In this document: positions 31,511-43,446 of the stretch, piece after piece
How the letters are laid out: each line of letters begins with the position of its first letter
Numbering within the stretch: the stretch's first letter is position 1
Source of the DNA: Myrica gale
Taxonomy: Eukaryota > Streptophyta > Magnoliopsida > Fagales > Myricaceae
NCBI GenBank assembly: GCA_963930655.1
Contig: OZ005617.1
Coordinates: 6,698,501-6,762,500, forward strand
DNA: 64,000 nt
Direction: 5' to 3'
Position numbers and translations under genes: made by a program
Notes under the pieces: generated by a model
The model's input: only the letters and a program-made list of their open reading frames with translations
Told to the model about the DNA's origin: nothing
The model's database searches: none

Positions 31511-34500
31511 TTGAGGTATTTATTTTAGCTTGCCATTTAATAATTTTAAGAATTCCTACAACTTTAAAATGTATTAAAGTAGAAGAGAAACAGAAACACA
31601 TTCCTCCTTAATCATTCCTACAATACAACTCTTATGTTATGTGATTATCTCTTTTCTTATTCAAATAATTTTTATTGCCTACAGAACCCTTCCTTTATTG
31701 ACGTCGGTGGGAGAAAAGGCAGAGGCTACGAGGCCATGGAATCTGAGAACAAGGAGAACCGCGTCTAAGTTCCCGATTGGCAGAGAAGATGGAAAGGGTC
31801 AACGATTTCCTACCTCAAGAACGTTACAGAGGCGGTGAAGGAGAGGGCCAAATTAACCGCGTCCTTGTCGAGGAAGAAGATCGAGTACCCGAGAAATAGC
31901 TCAGCATTTTTCAGAAGCAATTGGATGCAATTACAACTAGCCCTAAACTCCAAAAAACAAAAAGTTATTCTTCTAGTTTCTTCTCTTTGCTTCTTTGATG
32001 GTATTGCCTCGTTGCACTTGTGGGAATTCATCGGTGTTTTTGGTATCTGATTTTTGTGTAGTCCACTGCCCCGGTGTGTTGGTTTTGGAGCGTACGGTTG
32101 ATTCCCACATGGTTTCGAAATCCGCGGAGAATGGAAAGGTATTCCTCTCTTCTCTGTCAATTTTTTATCTTGTTTGGTTGTCAGAATAGAGTGAAATTCC
32201 ATTTTTCTTAACCTCTAAGCCAATTATTTGTATTCTTTTTTGCTCAAATTATTGGGTTCGTATAACATGGTAACCGTCTGTTGATAATTCTTTCTTTCAG
32301 AGATAGGAATGAGAGTGGCTGCCCAGGAGGAAAGCTGCAAGGCTTCTTGTAACTGCTGAGACTCACTAGTGGTTCAACTTCGTCTTTGTGAATTGGCAAT
32401 TCGATAAAATTTCTGATTTTCCTGTAACTTATGGTTAATGCTCTGTTGGTTTTAGGTCCTAGTTTTTTTCATCAATATTAGGATTCGTGTCTCTATCTAC
32501 TTATCAGAATAATATAGTCCACAACTTATTTGCTTGTTGTCAGTTAATCCTATTTTATGCACAAACTATAAGAATTTTCTGTTTACAGTAATTTTTTACA
32601 AGAAGTTGTTGCCTCATTTTTGGATAGCTAAAGAGATGGAAAATGACATTGAATTTCGACTTGAAATTGGTGCTTATTATTAACAGAAACATAGGATTCC
32701 AAAAGATTCTTATACCCTCGTTTCTCATTTGGGGAAAAAATGCCCATGCAAAATTGGTCAAGATTGGCAAACGACTTGTAGAGATTGTATGACTCAAACT
32801 AGTTTGATAAGCCCTTGTTCTAAAGTTTCATAGGTATGCTTCTATGTCTATAGAATCAAGTACCAATCCAACTTTCTTTGAATTATTTCATTCATTTTAG
32901 GCATTGTTAGTTTTGCAGTCTTTGATTCTTTTGCTGAAAACGACTAGGGAATCGAGTACCAAAATAGACAATGGTGTAAGACAAAATGTTTGTCAAATCA
33001 AACAGGAGATACAATTATGAAGTATCACATTTATTATCTAATTACATCTCACCAAGCAGAATAGCTTCATTTCCTTTGAATTTCGAAAATCTATTGTAAA
33101 TTGCTACATATAATGACACAATTTCCCTTTCCTCTGTTTTGTTTCATTTTAGTTCTATGTAGCTTTTTCTGTTACAGGCTAGGGGAATTACCTAATTTCA
33201 ACCATTGCCTGATGTCAGGTGCCTAATTCCTGGGGTTAGCTGCTGCGCTTCTCAAGCATGAATTTTATTGCAAAAGTAACATCTTGTTTATTTATCTCTT
33301 TATATTTGTTTTGTAAACCCCAGTTGGCAATTGTTCTTATCCCTAATACATTAGAAATTGTAAGTTGTTTACTATTAAGAAGGATAACTTGTGTGAGTTA
33401 ATTATTTTTAACAATGCTTGAGGTTCTTATTCCCGTAGGTCTATATGAAGTGTGAAGTCCAAATATGGAGGAGAATAAGTTTGTGAGAAGGCCTTCAATT
33501 CATTTAGGAGGTGAGGGGTTCATATATACAGTGAGTAAGTGATTATCAGTTTCGCTCCATTTCTAAAAAGTTTCAAAGTGGCAGTTGGTAGGTGCTTTAA
33601 CTTTGATAGTAGTGATCTTCCTTTCTTAAGGACAGTAAAGAGTACTACCAAGTTGAAATCTGGCATGAATAAATACGGATATGAAATGTCTAATACATCT
33701 TAAGATCTTTAGTCTTGTTTCCTCAAGCACAGGATGTCTTTTATTTGTGAAACCAGCTCTTAAACGAGCCTAAAATAACCAAAAAATTGTTTTACATGGT
33801 TATTCCTCTTCCGCCGAAACTTTATTTTTTTTTATAAGCAAAGATCCATTCAACAAAAAGAATACAAATCCGCCCAAACTTTATTACTTGCTCTTGAAGG
33901 CTGAAACAATAACATTGTTTGGATAATGCACTACGTAATCACGTCCTGCAGTAAATAGATAACATATATGTTGGAGTTGAAGCAATTAAGCCATGCATCT
34001 GACAGTAGGTAACTCGTTTTCTCAGGTAACATGACAAGAGACAGCACTGCTGGTAGAACTGTGTACCAGCCGCCTCAACAATTGCAAAAACAATTTTAAT
34101 TTCTGTTGCAGGGCCAAATTAAGGTCGGTGGATATTTGTTAAATAAGTACCTTTTGTTCTTTCCAAGGTGCTGCTTCTATAAAATATTTAACTTCACTCA
34201 AGACTACCTCATATGTCTGAAGTTTTAGGAGACATCCTGGAGCATATGTATTTGACATCGATAGCTATAAAAGAGGATGCAAACAAGTGCTTGAACATGC
34301 TGTATTAATGTTCTCCAAAGGATAATTATTTTCCATCAATGATCTTGCCGTTTGCTGTTGTATAGAAAATAGAGAACTTCCCGCGAAAAGAGGAGAGCTT
34401 TTCATCTTGGTTGCTTTGGGGATTCATGTATACGCTAGCACTGATGAAAGATTATCTGTTTCAAGCTAATCAAGACCTGAACCAGCTATTTAAAGCTTTT

Positions 34501-34856
34501 TTTCCTTTTCTTTTTCCTAGTTTGTGGTACGCCTCTGCATTTCAAAATACGTTCACTTTGAATTGTTCATAATCTTTCTTCTTCTTTTTTTTTTACAATT
34601 TTGATGAATCTATTCAACAGGTGTATTATTATTTGATATAATCATAAGTTGAATTGAAAGCTGCCTGGACTTGATCTATTGATTTAAATGCAATATTATT
34701 CAAATTAGGCTAAGAGCAGATTTTGGCGAAAGATATTAATGTCTTCATGTCTGCAAGCTTTACTGATCCTTTCAATTCATATTTCTTTAGTATACTGCAT
34801 GTACACGTGGAAATCTTAACTTCAACCATCTTCTTGCCTGGCCACTGTACTGCCAT
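31511..34856. repeat. NLR 3' flank, segmentally duplicated (copy 1)
   Basis: Collinear with 50652-54241 at high similarity throughout, ending at GTACTGCCATTT. Copy 1 has about 190 bp (31865-32060) absent from copy 2. Both share exon-like stretches: an open KNVTEAVKERAKLTASL segment near 31815-31870, and an AQEE-containing segment near 32310 behind a polypyrimidine acceptor-like site. I cannot name a gene. It could be a conserved transcript downstream of the NLR or an old gene fragment. Confidence 0.8.
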
Positions 34857-37800
34857 TTTGTCACACCCCAGACTAACTCAAAATATATAATTCATTTATT
34901 TCAAATAAACTTAAATATATAGTCCTCACTTTCAAAATCATAAACTTAAATAAAAGTCTCAATAAAACAAAATGCAATGTAAAATAAAATAAAACTTAAT
35001 TTTCATCTATCCCAGCTCGCATGCCATCTAAGCTCGATCTTCAGCATGCTCCTCTAAATTCTCTCAAAATAGGAATATATTAACGGAGTGAATTCGACAA
35101 CTCAGTAAGCGGAGAATAAAAATATTAATAATAATCTTTTAAAATAAATTTCCAATTGATTTTTCAGTAGTTCAGAAATTTCCCTTAAGCAATATCAGTA
35201 AGCCATATTTACCCTACGGCAAGGTTGTGCCATCACTCCGAAGAATAGATGCACCAGTAATCAGTAATCAATGAGTTGGTACCAACAGAGACAGTAATAA
35301 CAGTAATCAGTAGTACATATTGTCACCGGGATTTCGAAACATAAAACAGTAATTAACAACATAAAATCATATTTTAGTATAACCAATAATTGAATAATAG
35401 TGAATCCAAAAATTCAAAACAGACTTCAGTATAATTTTCAAAACCCGTTATTTCATATAATCGAGGAAAAATCTATCGTTACCCCGCTTACTTGACTCGC
35501 TTGAAAATTAGATATCCCCGTTATTAGCACAACCTAACAATAATCCGGAAAAAAATAATTAGGGATCAAAATGATGTTTGAAACTTGAATTTCACAATGT
35601 ATAATTCGTTCAACTATTTGAAACGAATTACACACGTGATCGGAGTAGAGAAAGAACAGAGCATACCGTCACCGAAAAACTTCAAGAATTCGCAACAAAG
35701 AGGGAGAGAGAGACAGAGAAAAATTGCTCAAAAATGATGTATGAGGTCAGATTCGAGAGGTGTGTTCAACCTCTGAACGAGCTCCCCCTTTTATAGGTGA
35801 GGAGAACCCAAGATTTGGCTGAAATTTGCACTGAATCTCGGTTGAAACCTATGGCTTTTCGAAATCCATCATTAAACACAATAAATCGCATGGTTACTGA
35901 GAAACTTCGAGATCTTTACGTTGGAGTTGAAAAGGCTACTCAAATCAGACGAAAATGGGTGTAACGGATGAGGAAATTAAGTGAAAGGGTGAGAAAATTA
36001 AGAGAGAGAAAACTGAAAGGTCGGCGAACAGGTACTGGAACAAGGAAAATCGAAGAGGTTTTTAGGGTTGAGGAAGAAGACAATCAAAACGCAACGTTTC
36101 ATTAAAATAAAATCTGGCGAAAACAAATTATTCAGGGATAAATACATTTTTCACCCGTTAACTACCAGGTTTATGACACATTGTAACTTAAACTATCAGT
36201 TTTGACACATTGCACCCTCCAACTACCAATGTTAGACACTTTACACCCTAAACTACAACTTTGACACATTACACCCTCTAACTACTAATATTAAACAATT
36301 TTCACCCTTCATCTGATAATAATACCATCGAAAAATTAATGAATTTACAAAAATATCTTCAATATATGCAAAATAGGTTAAGGATATTATCATCATTTTA
36401 AACTAAAAAGTTTAACAAAATGTGTCATGTGTCTAAAATTAGTAGTTAGAAGGTGCAATGTGTAAAAACTGGTAGTTTATGGTGCAAAGTGTAAAACCTA
36501 TAATAGTTCGTAGATGAAAAATGTATTTTTCCCAATTATTTAACTAGGCAATGAAGTTAGTCCTAAAGGTTGATAGCACTTTGGATTTGAATTTAAAACT
36601 TTACAAAACAAATTCCGAAGTCCCGGACCTTAACTACTTAGTCAACCATTGATGTTCATTTTCAGAATTTCAACTATTTCATCCAACATTAATGGGACAT
36701 TAATTTTGAAGTTCGAAATAAGAATCCTAGTTTTGAAAATAAATATTAAAAAATATATATATTTTTAAAAAAATGCTAAAAAATAAAAAAATCCTACTAA
36801 TTGGGCCCCTATCTCCATCCTTGAATGTGCAGGGTTTTACAAAATAAAAGTCCAACCAACCAATTCTTGGATTTTGATTACGATATTGTCAAGTACTAAT
36901 ATATATTTTTTCAATAAAAAATAATAGTAATTTTGGTATTTAGAAATAAAATATGGATTTATCTACTTATTTTCTTGGTCAAACTTTTGTTAACAAAGCT
37001 ATATCACATGAATAAGCATTTATGAAAAATCTTTCATATATCCCAATAGATAGCTTTTAAGATTTCACGCTTGTTGTCGTTGATATAAATTATCTTTGTT
37101 GATTCTGAAAATTACAAACTTCAGTACTATTTGACTGTACAACCTTTAGGGGAATTTAAAATTAATTTTTGAAAATATTGATTATTTTAAATAAACTGCA
37201 TGTAACCATATAAATGAATTTAGCAGTGACACTACATTTCCCCTTGGATTGTGATTCTCTTTAGGTTTAATTTTCTATATGCAGCCTGTGTTTTTCAGGG
37301 TTTCCTCTGTTTCTAATAAGAAATGGACAATCTTTGGGTTGTCTGCGTTCTGTGAATGAAGAAAAATTAATAGAGCGCTCTATCCTTTAGTCTCCTTGAA
37401 TGAAAACTACTGGGTTCTGAAATTTCTATGGTTTCTGACTGCAGGGTGGTGATTTTGAGATCTGCATGCCGGCGATCAAATGTTGATTTTCTTTTGATAA
37501 ACACGGCAAGAAATTCTCTAGAACAGGGATGAGTTCTTAACTTCTCATAGAGGGCTGTTTATGCCCTGCTTTCATGAATGATGCAGCCATACAAAGAGGT
37601 AATTTTTTATATTTTTTGATAGGAGAGAGATTATATTGAATTATTTTATTAGGAGTGAGATAATATTTTGGAGAAAATTATGTTGACCAACGCAGCCTTA
37701 AATAAACGTTGCTAAACGTGTGGTCCCTGGTGGTGAGTCAAAACTTTGCCATTTTGGATGCCCTGTCAACCCTTACTGCCATGCCAATTGATGTGCTAAA

Positions 37801-37859
37801 AAATTCATATGGAATAATCATCTTGGAAGGTGACAGACACAATAATTGTCTCTTATCGT
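34857..37859. other. unclassified insertion-like stretch, no gene
   Basis: Homology between the two duplicated NLR flanks stops exactly here. The sequence opens TGTCACACCCC, a start seen in several non-coding plant elements, but I found no repeated LTR. Contains the MITE at 36135-36533. The remainder (36540-37860) is AT-rich without recognisable genes; the ORF at 37709-37957 overlaps NLR upstream sequence and is not supported. Confidence 0.4.
36135..36533. mobile_element. palindromic MITE, same family as 19926-20325
   Basis: GGATAAATACATTTTTCA at the left mirrors GAAAAATGTATTTTTCCC at the right. The interior repeats TTTGACACATTGCACCCTCC-like units. Flanks AATTATTC and AATTATTT suggest an ~8-bp target duplication. 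Confidence 0.65.
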
Positions 37860-38037
37860 CTTTTGATTCCACAGCTCGATTATCATGTCAATCAGTATTG
37901 GAGTTTTCTATGGTGGGGATAAGAGAAAAGGAAAAAGTGGGTGGTTCGAGGACCTAATTAAGCTGCATTGTAGTAATCTGCTTTGTCTTTTTCTCGTATC
38001 CTCTCTGCACTTTTCCTTTTTCACTTTGCTTTTTGAT
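37860..38037 (+). promoter_or_regulatory. orphan NLR upstream region, split by a hAT element
   Basis: CTATGGTGGGGATAAGAGAAAAGG and CCTCTCTGCACTTTTC match the NLR upstream block at 41300-41400. After the hAT insertion the block resumes at 39372 (CTGATACAACTTTTGTGG, ACAATAACTCGCTCTTGTCG) and stops near 39440. No NLR coding sequence follows. Confidence 0.65.
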
Positions 38038-39371
38038 AAGTGACGGATCCAGAATCCAATTTGAAGGGGGTCGGACACATAAAGCGAAATGACAAAAAAA
38101 AATTTCAACATAATGTAAAAAGTGTCTTAAAATTAAAATATCGAAAATTAAGGATTAAAAAACTTCAAAAATTTTAAAATACACGTACATACTATTTGCT
38201 AAGACTGAAAGTGGCAATTAGATCATACTAATTTGCATCTTATATATATATATATAAGAAAATGTTAGTTTGAGCAGTAGGAACTCCACCGAAATTCAAG
38301 GGAATGAAAAATCCTAAACAAATCGGGACCCAAAAATATGAGTGAGTTTCTATTTATTTTCGAAAAAAATTAAAAAAATTAGAAATTTCTAGGTAGAAAC
38401 CTCTATAGCCCTAAGATATCCAAACCAATTCAATCTCATCCTCCAACAATTTCACAACTCACAAAATTTTAAACCCTAAAGCATTTTTAGCATACTAAAT
38501 AAATGAATTTTTCTACTGAATTGTAGAGAAAGAATTTTTGATAGAGGGACATACTAGGGGTCAGAGGTCCAACAATTTTCAAGTGTAAAATCTCGAGTAC
38601 CCTGTAAAAATTGAAACCTTCAAAAATCTAAATAATGAGATTAAGCGAGAGCTAAAAGTCAAGAGGATACACACTAGAATTTTCAGTATCAAGTACTACA
38701 AAAATAGTATGGACAAAAATAACTGAGAAGTATTGCATTATAATTCCTATAATAGTATGGAAAATTTGCTGTTAACTATAAATTGCCCAAATTGTTCAAT
38801 AAATTGGCAGTGTCCTATAGGCTACCAGGGGATTTACCATCGTTAGTATTCAACTGCAAAGACATTAATTAGGTTTGATCAAAGTACTAGTTGCCTCACA
38901 ATGTCCAGTTAAGATGCAAATATCAAATTGTCAAATCTTCCACTCCAAATAAAATATACTTTAAAAACTAAAAGAAGGAAGTAATAAAAAGGCAACATAT
39001 ATAACTAAGATACACGTATACTCATTTACAGGAAAAACAAAACCCAAAAGACTTGATTTCTCTAACACCAGGTGGTCCAGGTTCACGTAGAAGGTGGTCC
39101 ACATTTGCCAAGTAAAAACTATCTGACGATTTCTCTAGCACCTTTAACCGGCCGAGGCTACTGAAAGTAGAGGAAATCAATACACACTTAAAACCAGGTC
39201 ATGCAAGCTTAAAACCAAGGTTGGCCTGGGCCTATGGGGATCGGGTCCCATAGGCCCATACCAACTTATAATAAAAAATAAAAAAAATTAATTTTTTACA
39301 AGTAAAAATTAATTTTGGCCGATCCAATGGGGGGCAGCCGCCCAAGGCCGCACCCCCTGGATCCGCCTTTG
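38038..39371. mobile_element. non-autonomous hAT element, copy 2
   Basis: Same family as 26710-28432 and nearly identical except for the 387-bp MITE. The left end is AAGTGACGGATCC; the reversed right end is CAAAGGCGGATCC. Flanks TTTTTGAT and ATTCTGAT agree at 6 of 8 positions and differ from the duplication of copy 1, so the two were inserted independently, both beside NLR upstream sequence. Confidence 0.85.
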
Positions 39372-41279
39372 ATTCTGATACAACTTTTGTGGGTCGCCGA
39401 CACAATAACTCGCTCTTGTCGCCTCTGATACCTTGGCACGTTGACGTTCGTCAATCCGAATAAATGGGACGTGGGACACGGGATGGATGTTCACATTCAA
39501 TCAAGACACAACTGTTTTAGGAGAGAAAAAAATACATAGGTTGTCTGTATTGGATTTTGTGTTGGTATTGAGTTTAGTGAAAAAGTAAAAAGAAAAGTAA
39601 TTTTTTATTTTTTATTATTTTTTTATGAGAGAGATTATATTGTAGTATTTTATTGTGAATTGGTGAAATATTTTGTAAAATTTTTAGTACAAAGACACCC
39701 ATGGTAGGTCTTAGCCCTTAGGTGTGGGGGCAGTCAAGACTTGAAAGATCCTCTCGTAAGGAGTTGCTATAGTCATCCAGAGACAGCTCTCCAAAGAGCT
39801 GATTTTGTAGGATTATGTCATCAATAAATGGATGTAAAATCATCACTTGTTGGATACATTGGATTATTGGACGAAGCTGAAGTGGTATGCCATGGGCTAA
39901 TTCTAATTAGAGATGGTTAACAGTGACAAAAATTATCATCGTCATTGTAATTGACGGAATCACATAATTGATACCGTCATCGTACCGTTAAGGCACACTA
40001 ACCGTCATTACCGGTGACGGTATTAACGATAACGGTTATACGATAACAGCTTAAACTGTGTAACCGTTGTGCAAAAAAAAAATCCTTGAGCTTTTTCATT
40101 TTTTTTTCACTGTTTTACGCTGTTTAAATTTCCAACATAATATCATAATCAATAATCATATCAAATGGACAAATATCATAATCGTTAGCAATGATAACAA
40201 ATATAAAGTTGTCCAAAAGTATAACATAATATCATATTCAAACATAAAAACTAAAGTCTAATAAAAATGTCCAACAATGTGACATAAATTAACTAACATA
40301 TTCCAACAAAAGCCCAACAGAAGTATGTCACATAATCAATAATTATCTCAAGTCTCAACTAGGGGTGATTAACGGTAGTGTAGGTGACGGTTTGACGAAA
40401 ACCGTCACCGCAATTGACGGAATCATATATTTGACACCGTCACCGCACCGTTAAGGCACAATAACCGCTATTACTGATAGCGGTAGCGGTTTTAGCAATT
40501 AAAACGGTAACTGTCTGTGTAAATGAACACCCATAATCCCAAGTGGGACAGTCTATATGGTCTCTTGCGTCCTTCCTGGCTCCTGCGCTTTCCTCTTTTC
40601 CCTGACGTATTCCATCTGGTTTATATGTCCATTCCACCACTCAAGACGGCTAAGATGTAGGACCAGATAATAGTTTCGTTCAAACTAATCTCTCGGGTTT
40701 GGCAGTCCATTCCATATAAATCAGTAGGTACTGGTAATAACCTCAAAAAATTTATAACATTTAAGACTTTTCGAACTTTAAATTTTAGAATAAGCAAACC
40801 TCCTCTAAGTCCAAATCTAAACCAGTACGCCAACCCTTGAGGAAGTTGAAGTTTCGCTCATAGTCAACATCGTCGCAACGTTAAGAGTTACTTCTTTTTT
40901 TTTACAAGTACGTTAAGAGTTACTTCGATTTCGCAAGAATATGTACCAGCTAGTTTCTCGAATAGAGAACGATTTTGCACTTTCAAAATTATGATTATTT
41001 TATAATTTAGCTCCTAAATCTCCAAATTTAACACATTGCAGCCTCATTTATCAATACATTTGCACTCTTTTAAAATGATTAGCCTCCCTTTTCCCACTCT
41101 CTTCATGCTGCTTCAACACCCTTTCAAAAGTATCGCCATACGACTCATACCAGATGGTTGAAGATTTTTATTTCCCACTTTTTTTTTTTTTTTTTTGTAA
41201 ATGTGCCCATCTACCATATCCTTAGCCATATGCCAGATGCGATGGAAAAGCAGGATGAAGTCATCCATCTAAGAATGTG
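39372..41279. other. repeats and MITE-like pieces, no gene
   Basis: 39372-39440 completes the split NLR upstream block. 39706-39900 matches 21190-21480. 39905-40065 and 40360-40533 are related sequences rich in ACCGTCA/TGACGGT motifs; the second has ends TAGGGGTGATTAAC and, reversed, TGGGTGTTCATTTAC, a hAT-MITE style. 40540-40720 resembles 21380-21450. No ORF supported. Confidence 0.55.
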
Positions 41280-41483
41280 AGGTTGTTCTCATAGTCAGTT
41301 AGTATTCAACGGTGAGGATAAGAGACAATGGGAAAGAGGGTATAGGCCGACGACTAATTAATCTCCTGTCCTCTCTGCACTTCTGCTTTTTTTCCTCTGT
41401 TTTCTCATACAACTTTTCTGAGGTGGCCCACACAATTACTCGCTCTCGTCGTCTTTGATACCACGGGAGGCATAGAATTATAT
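41280..41483 (+). promoter_or_regulatory. upstream promoter part of the second NLR, displaced
   Basis: 41385-41483 matches 28500-28598 upstream of the intact NLR (CAACTTTTCTGAGGTGGCCC, ACAATTACTCGCTCTCGTCG, CGGGAGGCAT) and stops at AATTATAT. The continuation of that promoter, starting AATTATATATATGCG, is at 47749. About 6.3 kb of inserted DNA lies between. Confidence 0.8.
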
Positions 41484-41489
41484 CAATTG

Positions 41490-41652
41490 GTGCGTTTGTT
41501 TTCCCAAAATTTTGGGGTTCGAAATTTCCAACAAAACAAACACACTTCAAAATTTTTAACTTTTACACACGTACTCTACTTTTCACAAACCCCAATAAAT
41601 CTCAATAAAGTAAAGATTAGAATATTCTCCGAAATTTTCACAACCAAACACC
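41490..41652. mobile_element. 163-bp hAT-like MITE at the Mutator element's edge
   Basis: Ends GTGCGTTTGTTTTCCCAAAA and, reversed, GGTGTTTGGTTGTGAAAATT. Flanked by ATCAATTG (41482-41489) and ATCATTG (41653-41659), a target duplication with one base lost. Same family as 53179-53346 and 58346-58484. Confidence 0.7.
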
Positions 41653-42227
41653 ATCATTGTGAAACGATTCGTGTTCCTCTCCTGTATCGCGTTCGTTGAA
41701 TATAATATGTATTTGCAGTTCTATTGGTGGGCCCCGTTAAAATGCAAACCAGTTTGTTTAAACTGGAGCAGACCGTATTTTTTAGACCGGTTTGTTTCCG
41801 TCTCAAAAGTCAGGTTCTCTCTCCCCGTCGATTTGCGTCCCCAATCAAACATTTCTCCCTCCCCGAGCTTTTGCACCCAAATTTACTCATTCCTCTCTCC
41901 CCGTCGATTTGCCCCAAATCAAACATTCTCAAACCAAATTTTGCTGAGTTTGACTGGGTTTCAATTAGCCCCCACCGGCACCCACCAATGGCTCTCGTAC
42001 TTTTTTAGATACTGATATACGGAATCTTTTTTTATTTTGGGTTATTGCAGCTGGTTATAAATATGCACACAATCAATGCTGTTTTCCTGCTTGGTGAAAC
42101 GGCTTTGAATTGCTTGGTAAGTTGTTGTAATTAGCACAATCTATGACTAATTTCCCGGCTGTTTTCCTTTTTCAGAGGTTTCCTTGGTTTCGAATGGGAT
42201 ATTTCTGCCTGTGGACAGTCATTTACG

Positions 42228-43438
42228 CAGGGGCGGAGAGGGGGGCGGGAGGGGGCAGCCCCCCTCAGTTCCAAAAAAAATCACCATTTGTTGATTTGTA
42301 GTGATAAATTTTGTGGAGGAGAATAGAATAAGGCCGAGCCAAGAGCATTATGGTTGCGTGGTGGACTTGCTTGCAAGAGCAGGCTGCTTAACTGATGCAA
42401 TTGAATTTGCTAATAAATTTTTGGCGGGGACGGGTCCAAATGTTTGGAGAGCTTTGCTTAGTGGATGCCTGCTTCAGGGCAATGTGGGGCTTGCAGAGCT
42501 GGCAACAAGGAGGATATTTGAACTAGCGCTTCTGCAGGGTGTGGATATCAGCACTTGATTGCTGTAAGCAAAGTGCGTCCAAATCACAAGTTGGCTCTTC
42601 GTGTTGTGCGCCCCGTTCCTCAAAAGTCTCTGTTTGTTGCCAACATTTTTTTTTCCTTTGGTAAGTAAGTTTTTATTAATATGAACTACAATGTACAAAC
42701 CAATGGGCAAGGCCCAGTCAAGGTGAGTTTGTTGCTAACATTTCATTTGATTGTGATTCCACCTTTTCGCACACAGTTTTGTTTGCATTCGTCTCCGTTC
42801 TGTGCGTGTCTGTGCATGTGTATCATGAATTCTACACTTTGCATCGTCAGTTGATCTTATGCAAGACACGATTAAGTATTGAAATAGGAAGACTAATAAG
42901 GAAACTGCCCTGGAAATTATGAAGTGGACACTAAATGATAGTTGGATAGAATCTATGTAATGCATTCCAAATTTTGTAGTAAGTCTTGCACAATTAAACT
43001 AAATGACCAAGTGGGTGATTGATAGGTGTTGGAAATAGATACTTGCAGGATTCTCAATGGTTCTTCTAATATTAATTATTTGTTCATGACTGCATAGTTA
43101 GGGCCTTCCGGTTGTAGTTGTTTCTAGAACAGAGTATTCTTGACGCAAGTTTCCCATCTTTTGTTGTATTTGGGTAGTGTTCAATTAATTACTCACAAAT
43201 TATTAGGACAGGGATAGAGTTCAATGGAGTTTCTAGACTACTGTGGCAGTGATTGATCAAAGATGAAATCTTATTGATGTTTTTATCAACTAGCATTGGA
43301 TTTGAAAGCCAGAGCATGGTGGGCAACTGCATTGGTAGAGTGGTAGCTGAACTAGACGTGTTTCAACTGCATCGGCCATATTATTTAAAATGATTTTCGT
43401 TTCTGCCCCCCTATACAAAACTCCTGGCTCCGCCACTG
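42228..43438. mobile_element. 1.2-kb hAT element carrying a PPR gene fragment
   Basis: Left end CAGGGGCGGAGAGG and reversed right end CAGTGGCGGAGCCAGG. Perfect 8-bp target duplications CATTTACG at 42220-42227 and 43439-43446. The interior includes a pentatricopeptide-repeat gene piece and no transposase, so it is a non-autonomous hAT that captured host sequence, itself nested in the Mutator-like element. Confidence 0.9.
42301..42558 (+). pseudogene. PPR protein fragment (last repeat and E-motif region)
   Basis: An 86-codon open stretch reads NRIRPSQEHYGCVVDLLARA, then GCLTDAIEFANKFL and PNVWRALLSGCLLQGNVGLA, then ELATRRIFEL before diverging and stopping. This is the end of the PPR array and the start of the E motif of PLS-class PPR proteins, which bind organellar RNA and often act in C-to-U editing. 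It lacks a native start and nearly all repeats, and it lies wholly inside a hAT element with intact ends, so it is captured sequence. Confidence 0.85.
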
Positions 43439-43446
43439 CATTTACG

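Noticed and set aside
34857-37460. LTR retrotransposon beginning TGTCACACCCC
   Set aside because: No matching second LTR, primer site or coding domain was found in the window.
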